Assembly (NCBI GenBank): GCA_937872925.1
Contig: CALMUT010000028.1
Coordinates: forward strand, 18,409 to 82,408
From: an uncultured Myxococcales bacterium
GTDB taxonomy: Bacteria > Myxococcota_A > Polyangia > Polyangiales > Polyangiaceae
Direction: 5' to 3'
Length of the DNA stretch: 64,000 nt
A model generated the notes under the pieces. That model was not told the origin of the DNA and ran no database searches. It was given only the letters and a program-made list of their open reading frames with translations. The translations under genes and the position numbers were made by a program. This document shows, piece after piece, positions 17,701 to 26,583 of the stretch (its first letter is position 1; each line of letters opens with the position of its first letter).

Positions 17701-18104
17701 TTTCGAAACGCACGCGCGCCATCGGGCTGCTGGTCGGCGTTTTCTTGGTCGGCGGAGTTGCCGGCAGTGGGGCGACGTTTGCGTTTGCGCAGCGCGACAT
17801 GCGCGGCCTCATGGGTCGAGAAGGTTTCGAGCAACGCAAGATGCGCGCGCTGACTCGTCGCCTTGATTTGACGACCGAGCAACAGACCCAGGTGCAGGAG
17901 ATCCTGCGCCGGCGTGGCGAGGAGCGTCGGCAGCTGATGGACAAAATGCAGGAATCCTGCGGCAAACCCGTGGCGGAGCATCGCGCCAAGACAGACGACG
18001 AGATCCGCTCTGTGCTGACGGACGCGCAGAAACCCAAGTTTGAAGAGCTGATCGAGCGGCGCGGGCGGTACGGAGGTGGTCGGGGCCGTGGTCCTAAGCG
18101 GTAA
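17694..18104 (+). CDS. CpxP/CnrX/Spy-like periplasmic sensor or chaperone
   Basis: 136 aa. ATG 17694 overlaps the end of the anti-sigma-like gene. An N-terminal membrane anchor spans ~9-33 (AIGLLVGVFLVGGVAGSGA). The periplasmic part is helical with an LTxxQ-type repeat (LTTEQQTQVQEILRRRGEER and LTDAQKPKFEELIERR), the hallmark of the LTxxQ/heavy-metal-sensor family (CpxP, Spy, ZraP, CnrX). It ends in an Arg/Gly tail (RYGGGRGRGPKR) that is unusual for the family. In CnrYXH systems the X protein senses metal and releases the sigma factor through Y; that is the closest known parallel. The stimulus here is unknown. Confidence 0.8.
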   Translation: MVISKRTRAIGLLVGVFLVGGVAGSGATFAFAQRDMRGLMGREGFEQRKMRALTRRLDLTTEQQTQVQEILRRRGEERRQLMDKMQESCGKPVAEHRAKTDDEIRSVLTDAQKPKFEELIERRGRYGGGRGRGPKR

Positions 18105-18219
18105 CGAAGCGTCCGATTTCTGAGTATTTCTGCCCGAAAAACCGCGCGCGGGGTCGCGTTCACCAGGATTTGTGCCCGATGGTTGAAGATTGGCGAAAAT
18201 ATTCCTTAGGCGTGGCGTA

Positions 18220-18244
18220 GGGAACGGTTTGCTGCGGGCGTCTC
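18220..18244 (+). promoter_or_regulatory. ECF-type promoter element upstream of macA
   Basis: GGGAAC (18220-18225), 13 bases, CGTCTC (18239-18244), the same spacing and cores as the element before the sigma gene. Predicted transcription start near 18250, about 35 bp before the GTG start of macA. Confidence 0.5.
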
Positions 18245-18283
18245 TGCCTGGCAACTGGGAACACGGAAGCAGGCGATACGAGC

Positions 18284-19666
18284 GTGGCAGACAATCAAGC
18301 TGAACCGGAAGTTCTGAAAACACTGGGCGTTGGCAAGGGGCGGGGCGTGCGCCGCTGGCTGGTGCGAATTCTGGTCCCCTTGGTCCTCTTGGGTGCGGCC
18401 GCAGGTGGGGTCTATGTGTGGCGCACCCAATCCAACAAGGACAAGGTCGAAACCTATTCGACGGAGAACGTCGAGCGCGGCGATTTGCGCCAAACCGTCA
18501 CCGCCACGGGCACACTGAGCCCGCTGGACGCCGTCGAGGTCGGCGCGGAAGTCACCGGGCGTGTGACCAAAGTCACGGTGGACATCAACGACACCGTCAC
18601 CGTGGGGCAGCTGCTCGTGGAGCTCGACGCCGAGCAGTTCGAAGCGCGCGTGGAGGAGTCCCAGGCCCAGCTGCGCAGCGCCCAGGCGTCGTACAAGACA
18701 TCCAAAGCGACGATTGCAGAAGCTGAGGCAAAAGCGCAGCGCACGCGCGAATTGCACAAGCGCGGACTGGCATCCAGCCAGGAGTTGGAGACCGCCGACG
18801 CAGCATTGGAGCGTGCCAAGTCCAGCGCCACATCGTCTTCGGCGCAGATCAGTCTAGCGCGCGCGGGCCTGAAATCCGCCAAGACCACCAAGGGCAAGGC
18901 GATCATCAATTCGCCCATCGACGGCATCGTGCTCGCGCGTTCCGTCGAGCTGGGTCAGACGGTCACCAGCGGGCTGCAGACGCCTGTGCTGTTCACATTG
19001 GCCAAAGACCTGAATCAGATGGAGCTGACCATCGACGTCGACGAAGCCGACGTCGGCCTGGTCAAGGAGGGCCAGAAGGCGACCTTCGTCGTGGACGCCT
19101 ACCCGAAAAAGACCTTCTCTTCGACGGTCAAGCGCCTACACAACCTGCCCAAAGCGGGCACGACGGTCATCACCTACCAAGCGGAACTCATCGTCGACAA
19201 CACCGAGCGCCTGCTGCGCCCAGGCATGACTGCGACGGCCACCGTTGTCGTCAACGAAAAGAGCGACGTGCTCAGCGTGCCGAACGCCGCGCTGCGCTTC
19301 AAGCCCGAGGGCGACAGCGAAGAGAGCGGCGGGGCCAAGTCCAGCGGGCTGGGCATTCCCGGCTTGGGGGGCAGAGTGCGCGGCATGCGCGGTGTCGGTC
19401 CGCGGGGTGGTGGCGGCGGCCCGCGTCCTTCGGGCGGCGCGGCTCCCGCCGGAAGCGGACGTGCCGGGGGGCCGCGTCCGGACGGGAGCGGTGCAGCTGG
19501 CGGCGAGCGCAAGGATCGCGGGCGAGTCTACATCGTGGAAGCCGGCAAGCCGAAGGCCGTGCGCGTCCTGATCGGCGCGAGCGACGGACAGCGCACCGAG
19601 ATCTTGTCGAAGGAGCTACAGCCTGGCACGCCGGTGATTGTCGACGTGTTGGAGGCGCCGAAGTGA
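18284..19666 (+). CDS. macA: MacA-like periplasmic adaptor (HlyD/RND-type membrane fusion protein)
   Basis: 460 aa from GTG 18284. An inner-membrane anchor spans ~27-45 (LVRILVPLVLLGAAAGGVYV). The biotinyl-lipoyl domain starts at LSPLDAVEVGAEVTGRV. A long alpha-hairpin runs ~110-205 (coiled coil: QAQLRSAQASYKTSKATIAE). Lipoyl closing (INSPIDGIVLARSVELGQTV) and beta-barrel (ELTIDVDEADVGLVKEGQKA) follow. An unusual Gly/Arg/Pro-rich insertion (~350-410) splits the membrane-proximal region; most MacA proteins lack it. It bridges the MacB transporter to the TolC channel. The downstream ATPase gene overlaps by 4 bp. The operon carries the same promoter-like element as the ECF gene upstream. Confidence 0.9.
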   Translation: MADNQAEPEVLKTLGVGKGRGVRRWLVRILVPLVLLGAAAGGVYVWRTQSNKDKVETYSTENVERGDLRQTVTATGTLSPLDAVEVGAEVTGRVTKVTVDINDTVTVGQLLVELDAEQFEARVEESQAQLRSAQASYKTSKATIAEAEAKAQRTRELHKRGLASSQELETADAALERAKSSATSSSAQISLARAGLKSAKTTKGKAIINSPIDGIVLARSVELGQTVTSGLQTPVLFTLAKDLNQMELTIDVDEADVGLVKEGQKATFVVDAYPKKTFSSTVKRLHNLPKAGTTVITYQAELIVDNTERLLRPGMTATATVVVNEKSDVLSVPNAALRFKPEGDSEESGGAKSSGLGIPGLGGRVRGMRGVGPRGGGGGPRPSGGAAPAGSGRAGGPRPDGSGAAGGERKDRGRVYIVEAGKPKAVRVLIGASDGQRTEILSKELQPGTPVIVDVLEAPK

Positions 19667-20436
19667 CGGCCACGGGCTCGCCTCGGATCAAGCCCTACGT
19701 CGTTGAGTTTCGAGACGTCTACAAGATCTACGGTGAGGGTGACACCGAGGTGCGCGCGCTCGATGGTGTGGACTTGCGCATCGACCACGGGGAATTCGTG
19801 GCCATCATGGGCGCCAGCGGCTCGGGCAAGTCGACCTGTATGAATATCGTCGGCTGCCTGGACGCGCCCACGAAGGGCGACTTCCTGTTCCGTGGCGTGG
19901 ATGTGGGCGCGCTGGACAACAACCAGCGTGCACTCTTGCGCCGCCACTACATCGGATTTGTCTTTCAAGGCTTCAACTTGCTGGCGCGTACGACGGCGCT
20001 GGAAAACGTCGAGTTGCCCTTGGTGTATCGGCGCGTCCCGGCACGCCAACGACGCGAAAAAGCGATGTGGGCCCTGGATGCGGTGGGCATCGCGAACCGC
20101 GCCAATCACACGCCATCGGAGCTTTCCGGCGGGCAGCAACAACGTGTGGCCATTGCGCGCGCGCTCGTGAGTGATCCGTCACTCCTTCTAGCGGACGAGC
20201 CGACGGGCAACTTGGACTCTGCCCGCAAGATCGAAACCATGGAGCTCTTGGTCAAGCTGAACCAGGAGCGCGACATCACCATCGCCATGGTGACCCACGA
20301 GCCAGATATGTCGGTCTTCGTGTCACGAGTGGTGATGTTCAAAGACGGCAAGATCGTGGATCAGGGCCATCCGAAAGACGTCAACTTTGCTGGTGCGATC
20401 TCCAAGCGCCCGCTTTCGGAAAGGTCCGCAACATGA
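19663..20436 (+). CDS. macB: MacB-type ABC transporter ATP-binding protein
   Basis: 257 aa, GTG start in a GTGA overlap with macA. Walker A is GASGSGKST, Q-loop VFQGFNLL, ABC signature LSGGQQQR, Walker B LLLADEPTGNLD, and switch His in VTHE. This is the LolD/FtsE/MacB branch (NLLARTTALENVELPL). In E. coli MacB the ATPase and permease are fused; here they are two genes, the common split form. It powers mechanotransmission that drives substrate from periplasm into TolC. Cytoplasmic, bound to the permease encoded next with a further 4-bp overlap. Confidence 0.92.
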   Translation: MTATGSPRIKPYVVEFRDVYKIYGEGDTEVRALDGVDLRIDHGEFVAIMGASGSGKSTCMNIVGCLDAPTKGDFLFRGVDVGALDNNQRALLRRHYIGFVFQGFNLLARTTALENVELPLVYRRVPARQRREKAMWALDAVGIANRANHTPSELSGGQQQRVAIARALVSDPSLLLADEPTGNLDSARKIETMELLVKLNQERDITIAMVTHEPDMSVFVSRVVMFKDGKIVDQGHPKDVNFAGAISKRPLSERSAT

Positions 20437-21638
20437 TCTGGCTGACCATCGTCATGGCACTGCGAGAAATCCGCCGAAACACGCTACGGTCCATTCTTAC
20501 GATGCTCGGCATCGTGATTGGTGTGGGCGCGGTGATCGCTTTGACGACCATCGGTGCTGGCGCCACCGCGAAGGTGACCCAGGACATCAGCAAGCTCGGC
20601 GACAACTTGCTGATCATTTCCCCGGGCGGAGACCGGCGGTCCACGGGTTTCAGTCAAGCAAGCGGCTTCACCAAGGACGACATTAGCGCAATTCAGCGCG
20701 AAGTCCCTGGCGCAGAGCAGGTCGCGCCGACGGTGAGTTCGCGCGCGCTGGTGGTGTGGGGCAACAAGAATTGGCAGTCGAGCGTCACGGGATCGACTGC
20801 GGCCTACCTGGACGTCCGCTCCTACGCGGTGGCCAAAGGCCGTTCCCTGACAGACGTTGAAGGGGGTTCAGGTCAGCCGCTGTGCGTGCTGGGTGCCACC
20901 GTAGTCAAGGAGCTATTCGGCAGTGCGGACCCTCTGGGGGAGTCGATTCGCGTAGGAAAGGTGAGCTGCGAAATAATCGGGGTCCTGGCGGCGAAGGGGC
21001 AGTCAGGCATGGGACAGGACCAAGACGACATCGTGCTCATGCCCCTGCGCGCAGTGCAGCGGCGCCTGCTTGGCAGCAACGACATTCAGCAGGTTTACGT
21101 CAGCGTGGCCAAGAACCGAAATACCACGCGCGTCAAGGGCCAGATTGAGGCGCTGCTGCGCGACCGGCGTAAGGTCGCCAAGGACGCCGAAGACGATTTC
21201 AACGTGCGCGACATGGCCGAGATCGCAGCAACGGTGACCAGTGCCACGGGCGCATTGACAGCACTACTTGGCGCGATTGCCGCCGTGAGCCTGTTGGTCG
21301 GCGGCATCGGCATCATGAACATCATGCTGGTCAACGTGACGGAACGGACCCGCGAGATCGGCATTCGCCTCGCCATCGGGGCTCTGGCCCGCGAGGTGTT
21401 GCTGCAGTTTCTGGTCGAATCCATCGCGCTGTCCATGCTGGGCGGTTTGTTGGGAGTGGGCTTCGGCCTTGCCGGCTCCTACGCGGTGACGAACGCGTTG
21501 AAAGTGCCCTTTGTCGTCGATCCGACGATGTTGATGCTGGCCTTCGGTGTGTCCGCATTCATCGGCGTCGCTTTCGGTTTTCTTCCCGCGCAGAAGGCTG
21601 CGCGGCTCAACCCCATCGAGGCATTGCGTCATGAGTAA
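20433..21638 (+). CDS. macB: MacB-type ABC transporter permease (FtsX-like)
   Basis: 401 aa. The first membrane helix is at ~21-45 (ILTMLGIVIGVGAVIALTTI), followed by a large periplasmic MacB_PCD domain (ISAIQREVPGAEQVAPTVSS). Three C-terminal helices make up the FtsX domain (ALLGAIAAVSLLVGGIGIMN, VESIALSMLGGLLGVGFGLA, and a last near FGVSAFIGVAFGFLPA). The conserved NIMLVNVTERTREIGIRLAI coupling helix is intact. It works with the ATPase at 19663 and the adaptor at 18284 as a type VII ABC efflux pump. ATPase and permease overlap by 4 bp; the TolC gene overlaps this one by 8 bp. Substrates of MacAB-type pumps include peptides, toxins and macrolides. Confidence 0.92.
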   Translation: MIWLTIVMALREIRRNTLRSILTMLGIVIGVGAVIALTTIGAGATAKVTQDISKLGDNLLIISPGGDRRSTGFSQASGFTKDDISAIQREVPGAEQVAPTVSSRALVVWGNKNWQSSVTGSTAAYLDVRSYAVAKGRSLTDVEGGSGQPLCVLGATVVKELFGSADPLGESIRVGKVSCEIIGVLAAKGQSGMGQDQDDIVLMPLRAVQRRLLGSNDIQQVYVSVAKNRNTTRVKGQIEALLRDRRKVAKDAEDDFNVRDMAEIAATVTSATGALTALLGAIAAVSLLVGGIGIMNIMLVNVTERTREIGIRLAIGALAREVLLQFLVESIALSMLGGLLGVGFGLAGSYAVTNALKVPFVVDPTMLMLAFGVSAFIGVAFGFLPAQKAARLNPIEALRHE

Positions 21639-23100
21639 TCGGATCCTTCCCCGCGTCTTCTCCCTGCTACTGCTCGCGGGCACGGGCACGGCTCAGGCGG
21701 AGACTCCCATCGATGCCAATACGGCAGTGCGGCAGGCGCTCGCCAACAACTGGAACCTGAAGTCAGCGTCCCTCGATATCGAACGAGCCCGCCAAGACGT
21801 GCTCGCAGAAGAGGACCGCTATCCGTACATTTTCGGGGCGGACGCCGGCGTGACTCGCAGCGAGAGCCCGCGACTCACGACGGGGGACAACGTGTCGAGC
21901 AGCATCAGCCGTTCCTACACCGTGGGCAGTTCCTTGCGGCGAACCTTCGCCACGGGCACCACCGGTGAAGTTCGATTGCAGGGGGATCGCTTCGAGAATG
22001 AGACGCAGCAGGGGTTTTCAGGCAGCGCCGTTGGTAGTGGCTATGGCGTGACCGGGCGTTTGTCCGTCACGCAGCCCCTCATGCGGGGAGCTGGCACGCG
22101 CGTGGGGGAGGCGGAGCTGCGCGCTGCCCGAGTCAGCCGTGCCCTGGCTGAGCGCACCAAGCAGCGAGTCACAAGTGCGCTGATTCGGGACGTGCTGCTT
22201 GGCTATTGGGAGCTGTGGTACGCAAACGAATCTGAAAGCATCGAGGCCGCCGCTCTCAAGCTGGCTCAAGCCCAAGAAAAAGAGGCCAAAGAACGCGTGC
22301 GTCAGGGCGCGCTGGCCCCGGCGGATGTGCTGACGTTCACCACGCGCGTCGCACAACTCGAAGAGAGTGTGGTGTCGGCGGGTATCGGCAAAGAGCAACG
22401 TGGATTGTCACTGGGGCAGCTGATGGGCACGATGACGGACGCCTCGAATTTGGTTGCTTCGAGCGCTCCGCCCACATCGCTGACACCTGCATCGCGCACG
22501 GAGATCGAGGCGTCACTGCGCTCCGGGTCCGTGGAGCTGGCGGAAGCCGAAGCCCAGGTACGGCTGGCAAAGACGCGCGCCGAAGTTGCGGGTGAAGCAT
22601 CGCGTGCACGTCTGGATCTGGACGGCTTCGTGCAAACCGAAGGCGTCAGCACGGGGATCCCAAAGGCCGGCGCGCGTGCGGCGCAGATGGGCTGGCTCAC
22701 CGCGCACGTGGGCTTGACCTTTGAGACGCCTCTGACCAGTTCTCGTGGTAACGCCCAGCGGAATTCCGCTGTGCTCGCGGTGAAGATTGCCGAGCACAAC
22801 GTGCGCGCCACTCGTGACCGCATTGCGTCCCAGGCAATTCTTGCCGTGTCGGAGCAGCGTGCCGCCGAGCGACGCCACCAATTGGCGGAACGCACCCTGG
22901 AAGTCGCCAAAAAAGCCCACGCCGCCGAAAAGGAGCGCTTCGAACTGGGTCAGGGCCTGCCGATCACGGTGCAGCAGGCCGAAGACGAAGTGCGGCGGGC
23001 ACAATTGCGCGTCGCCCGCGCCCGTGTCGACATGGCGCAAGCGGAAATCAGCGTGCAGCACCTGTCAGGGCGTCTGTACCGAACTTGGTTGCGGCGCTAA
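21631..23100 (+). CDS. tolC: TolC-family outer-membrane efflux channel protein
   Basis: 489 aa from ATG 21631, inside the last codons of the permease gene; the longer upstream frame is shadow. Residues 1-24 form a signal peptide ending GTAQAE. Two outer-membrane efflux protein (OEP) repeats follow: DANTAVRQALANNWNLKSAS opening repeat one, and a second starting near ASRTEIEASLRSGSVELAEA. Both carry the long Ala/Glu/Arg-rich helices of the periplasmic tunnel (QAILAVSEQRAAERRHQLAE). It completes the tripartite pump as outer-membrane duct. A weak inverted repeat at about 23108-23122 could end the operon. Confidence 0.9.
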   Translation: MSNRILPRVFSLLLLAGTGTAQAETPIDANTAVRQALANNWNLKSASLDIERARQDVLAEEDRYPYIFGADAGVTRSESPRLTTGDNVSSSISRSYTVGSSLRRTFATGTTGEVRLQGDRFENETQQGFSGSAVGSGYGVTGRLSVTQPLMRGAGTRVGEAELRAARVSRALAERTKQRVTSALIRDVLLGYWELWYANESESIEAAALKLAQAQEKEAKERVRQGALAPADVLTFTTRVAQLEESVVSAGIGKEQRGLSLGQLMGTMTDASNLVASSAPPTSLTPASRTEIEASLRSGSVELAEAEAQVRLAKTRAEVAGEASRARLDLDGFVQTEGVSTGIPKAGARAAQMGWLTAHVGLTFETPLTSSRGNAQRNSAVLAVKIAEHNVRATRDRIASQAILAVSEQRAAERRHQLAERTLEVAKKAHAAEKERFELGQGLPITVQQAEDEVRRAQLRVARARVDMAQAEISVQHLSGRLYRTWLRR

Positions 23101-23273
23101 ACGCAACGGTTCAGCCTGAGCCAAGAGTTTGCCGAGGAAACCCGGTGCCGCATCTGTGTGCCAATGGCACAATCCGGACTTCCGCGCCCGGCCTGGCCAC
23201 GGGAAGATTGGCGCGCGAGGGGAGAAGCGGGGCAAATCACTCCTGGCATGGAGCTCGCATTCCTGGGCGGGCG

Positions 23274-24152
23274 ATGAAAACCGCGTACGCCCTCGCCGCA
23301 CTTCTGCTCGCCGCCTGTGGCGGAGCCACGGACAAAGATCTCAAGGGTTCGGGGGGCAGTGGCGCCGCTGCGGGCAACTCGGGAAGCAGTGGGTTTTCCG
23401 GCGGCGGGGCCGGCGGCTCGACCTCGGGAGGCGCAGGGGGCGGCGCTGCCGTCAGCGGAAGTGGCGGTGTCGCAACCGGAGGCGGCGCGGGGACTGGTGG
23501 TTACGGAGCCTCACCCGGTTGTTGTTCAACTGCGGCGGACTGCCCCAGCTATACCTATGGGCCCCCGCCTCAGTGCATTGCCGGCGTTTGCAAAGAAGCT
23601 CCACCCGGAGGACAGTGTTGGAGCGACAAGGACTGCAACGCAGGCGTTCAAGGCGCGTGCATCGGCGCCTTCGTATGTCCGTGCGATGCGGATTGCGACG
23701 GCCCCGACCAACCCGGCAAATGCGTCACCGTTGGGCCAGGCTGCTGCACCAAGAACTCGGACTGCCCCGCGAGCAGCGCGGGTCAGATGATATGCGTTGA
23801 AGGCAACTGCGAACAACCGCTGTCGCCCGGACAATGCTGGAGCAACAAGGACTGCAGCCCGACCTCCACTTGCACGGGTGCCTGCGTCTGCCCCTGCGGC
23901 GCCATTTGCGCTTGCGGTGGGAGTGTTGGCAAGTGTTCGCCTTCGCCAGGACCGCTCTGTTGCAGTTCTGACAAGGAGTGCCTGGGGGCCGAGGTATGCG
24001 CTGCTGGCGTATGCAAAGCGCCCGCTAGCGGGGCCTGTTGGAAGGACGCGGAGTGCGGCCCGAGCGCTACCTGTGAAGGCGAGTCTATTTGCCCCTGCGG
24101 CGCCCTATGCGCCTTGGCCGACTATCCGGGTAAGTGCGTAAAACACCCCTGA
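23274..24152 (+). CDS. Cys-rich Gly-linker lipoprotein
   Basis: 292 aa from ATG 23274; the open frame from 23085 carries no signal peptide before it. The lipobox is LLAAC (Cys ~15). A Gly/Ser linker covers ~25-80. The rest is built of three to four imperfect Cys-rich units with the pattern CCxxxxDCP...C..GVCK followed by GQCWSDKDC and CPCDADC/CPCGAIC. The Cys count is even and dense, implying disulphides outside the cell. Similar DUF-less repeat proteins are frequent in Polyangiales secretomes. No catalytic motif is seen. The function is unknown; adhesion or surface-structure roles are possible. Confidence 0.75.
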   Translation: MKTAYALAALLLAACGGATDKDLKGSGGSGAAAGNSGSSGFSGGGAGGSTSGGAGGGAAVSGSGGVATGGGAGTGGYGASPGCCSTAADCPSYTYGPPPQCIAGVCKEAPPGGQCWSDKDCNAGVQGACIGAFVCPCDADCDGPDQPGKCVTVGPGCCTKNSDCPASSAGQMICVEGNCEQPLSPGQCWSNKDCSPTSTCTGACVCPCGAICACGGSVGKCSPSPGPLCCSSDKECLGAEVCAAGVCKAPASGACWKDAECGPSATCEGESICPCGALCALADYPGKCVKHP

Positions 24153-24242
24153 CGGACGCGCTGCTGTACAAGGTACATTGTGTTTGCAGAACGTCAGCGA
24201 GCCGGGCCGCAGCTACTCTGTCCTATCCGGCTTGAGCGCCCC

Positions 24243-24950
24243 TCAGCGTCGCGTATTGAGCTCAGCCAATAGCTCCAACTGGGTTTCTTGCATCTCCACC
24301 ATGCGTTCCCATTGCTCGTGCAGCAGATGGTCGACCTTGGCGTGAAGCAGCCCGATCTCGAGTTCCGCCTTGAGGTTGATCTTGAAGTCTTCGTTCGCTT
24401 GCAGGCGGTCTCGGGCAGACGACCGGTTTTGGCTCATCATGATGATCGGAGCCTGGATCGCTGCCAAGCAGGAGAGTAGCAAGTTGAGCAAGATGTAGGG
24501 ATACGGGTCGTAGGTGTGACGGCCGAGCACGGCGGTGTTTAGTACGATCCAAACTGCCAGCGTGACACCGAAACCGATGACGAAGGGCCAGGACCCTCCC
24601 ACCGCGGCGACTCGATCTGCCAGGCGCTGTCCCAGCGTTTGCCCCTGGTCAAAGGCCTCCCCGATGTGCTCAGCAATCGTCTCGTGTTGTGCGGCTTTTC
24701 CGGCAATGTCCGTCTCAAGCGCGGACAACTGCCCGCGCTGACTCGCGAGCGCTTCCGCGAGGTGTGTCACGCGCGCGGAATCGCGGCAAAAATGACATAT
24801 GCGGTCCGTCGGCTCCAGACTCTTGTCAGCAGCTTGGGCGATGTGCTCCACCAAGCCAAGGCGCAGGGCTGAGGTCGGAGTGGACAGCTTGGGCGAAACC
24901 GATTTACCGCAAACGATGCACTGGTGATGTGCGTTCCTTGCCTTGGACAT
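24243..24950 (-). CDS. DUF1003 membrane protein with N-terminal zinc-ribbon motif
   Basis: 235 aa from ATG 24950. The N-terminus has two Cys pairs (CIVC at ~11-14 and CHFC at ~52-55), fitting a zinc ribbon as in other DUF1003 proteins. A coiled segment follows (SQRGQLSALETDIAGKAAQ). The DUF1003 core has the conserved GSWPFVIGFGVTLAVWIVLN, then DPYPYILLNLLLSCLAAIQA, PIIMMSQNR and a helical cytoplasmic tail (DFKINLKAELEIGLLHAKVD). Two membrane helices are predicted. The family is widespread and uncharacterised. It is divergent from a sensor kinase gene (182-bp gap) and convergent with the Cys-rich lipoprotein gene. Confidence 0.88.
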   Translation of the reverse strand: MSKARNAHHQCIVCGKSVSPKLSTPTSALRLGLVEHIAQAADKSLEPTDRICHFCRDSARVTHLAEALASQRGQLSALETDIAGKAAQHETIAEHIGEAFDQGQTLGQRLADRVAAVGGSWPFVIGFGVTLAVWIVLNTAVLGRHTYDPYPYILLNLLLSCLAAIQAPIIMMSQNRSSARDRLQANEDFKINLKAELEIGLLHAKVDHLLHEQWERMVEMQETQLELLAELNTRR

Positions 24951-25131
24951 GGCGTATTGTTGCTGGGACCGCTCCTGTCGACAAGCCGACCGGGCCCCCA
25001 AAGGCCGCTCCGCAGCACCACGCCGTTTAAGAAGATCCGAACCACCCACTGCAAAGTGCAAGCCGCCTGCCGGGAATACCTGCGTCGAGCCGCGCGCTCT
25101 GAACAGCGTCGTTGGGTCTTTGGGGACCGGC

Positions 25132-26583
25132 ATGAAACTCACTCGCAAGCTCACCCTGCTCATCGCGCTGGCGGTGTGGTCCGTTATCAGCTTGGTTGCC
25201 ATCTTCCGAATCGTCGAAGAACGCGAGCTCTTCCGTGACGACGTCAAGCGCGATCACGAAGTGCTTGGCTACGCTTTGTCGGCGGCCGTTTCTGAAGCCT
25301 GGCGGGAATCCGGGCAGGCGATCGCCAAAGATGTGGTCTCCCACAGCAACACGCCGGCGAGTGCGGTTCAGGTGAAATGGGTGGATCTGAACTCTCCGGA
25401 GGGCACTTCCGTGCTGGCGACGGCGGACCTTCAGCGGCTGAGAGCAGGCAACCTGGTGCACACGATTCGCGAGGCAGCCGTCCCGGCGTTGGTCACCTTC
25501 GTATCCCTTCGCACTCCGAACGACACGCAGGCGGCACTAGAGCTGTCGGAAACCCTTGCTGGAGAGGCGCGCTATCGGGAGCGTACCGTGTCGCACACGA
25601 TCGTGGTCACGCTGGCGGTGGGCTTCGTGTGCACGGCATTGGCGTTTGCGCTGGGCACCTGGATGGTGGGGCGCCCGATTCGTGCGCTGCGCGACAAAGC
25701 CCGCCGGGTGGGCACCGGGGACTTGGACACGCCGGTCTTGATCTCGCAACGCGACGAACTGGGGGAGCTGGCATCCGACATGAACCTGATGAGTGAGGAA
25801 CTCGCGCGAGCACGAAGAACCAGCGAGCAGGCAATCCAGGACAAGCTCAGCGCGCTAGAACAACTGCGTCACGCGGAACGCCTCGCCACGGTGGGTCGCC
25901 TCGCCGCCGGCGTGGCCCATGAACTGGGAACCCCGCTGCACGTCGTCCTGGGTCACACAAAGATGCTCGAAAGCGGCGAAGTCTCGACTCCGGTCGATAT
26001 CATCGACTCGTTGCAGACCATCCGGCGCCAGTCGGAGCGCATGACGACTATCATTCGGCAACTGCTCGACTTCTCTCGGAGCCGCAAGCCGAACAAAACG
26101 CGCGTGGACCTGGTGCGGATCGCCCGCGAAGCGGCCAACATGCTCTCTGCCATGGCCAGCAAGCATGGGATCCGACTCGAAGTGTTGGGCAACTCGGAGG
26201 GCCTCTTCGCCAGCGTGGACGAGTCCCAAGTCCTTCAAGTGCTCACAAACTTGCTGAAGAACTCTGTTGACGCGACCACCAGCCAGGCACCCGTGACAGT
26301 CCGCGTTTCGGCTGCCGAAAGAGACGCCTCCAAGCCGGACGAAAAGATGCTGCGGATCGACGTGATCGACCACGGCTCGGGCATTTCCGCCGAAGTTCGC
26401 GAACACCTATTCGAGCCGTTCTTCACCACCAAGGACGTGGGTGCGGGCAGCGGTCTTGGGCTGGCCGTGTCTCACGGCATCATTCAGGAGCACGGCGGAG
26501 AAATTCGAGTGGAGTCTGCCCCGGATGGTGGCAGCGTCTTTACCGTATTGCTACCGGCGGAGGGCGCTTGCCTTCCCGCGTAG
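25132..26583 (+). CDS. Membrane sensor histidine kinase (HAMP-HisKA-HATPase)
   Basis: 483 aa from ATG 25132; upstream in-frame sequence overlaps the divergent gene's leader and has no SD. Membrane helix 1 is at ~7-27, then a ~125-residue periplasmic sensor region. Helix 2 is at ~158-180 (IVVTLAVGFVCTALAFALGT), followed by HAMP (GRPIRALRDKARRVGTGDLD). HisKA carries phospho-acceptor His263 in AHELGTPLHVVLGH. The HATPase boxes are N (NLLKNSVDAT), G1 (DHGSGI), F (EPFFTTK) and G2 (GSGLGLA). It overlaps the response-regulator gene downstream by 16 bp. The signal is unknown. The pair is a NtrB/NtrC-like system feeding sigma-54 transcription. Confidence 0.93.
   Translation: MKLTRKLTLLIALAVWSVISLVAIFRIVEERELFRDDVKRDHEVLGYALSAAVSEAWRESGQAIAKDVVSHSNTPASAVQVKWVDLNSPEGTSVLATADLQRLRAGNLVHTIREAAVPALVTFVSLRTPNDTQAALELSETLAGEARYRERTVSHTIVVTLAVGFVCTALAFALGTWMVGRPIRALRDKARRVGTGDLDTPVLISQRDELGELASDMNLMSEELARARRTSEQAIQDKLSALEQLRHAERLATVGRLAAGVAHELGTPLHVVLGHTKMLESGEVSTPVDIIDSLQTIRRQSERMTTIIRQLLDFSRSRKPNKTRVDLVRIAREAANMLSAMASKHGIRLEVLGNSEGLFASVDESQVLQVLTNLLKNSVDATTSQAPVTVRVSAAERDASKPDEKMLRIDVIDHGSGISAEVREHLFEPFFTTKDVGAGSGLGLAVSHGIIQEHGGEIRVESAPDGGSVFTVLLPAEGACLPA

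Noticed and set aside
23240..23260. A weak sigma-54-like match (TGGCAT...TCGCA) before the Cys-rich lipoprotein gene
   Set aside because: The -12 element reads TCGC, not TTGC, and no other support was found.
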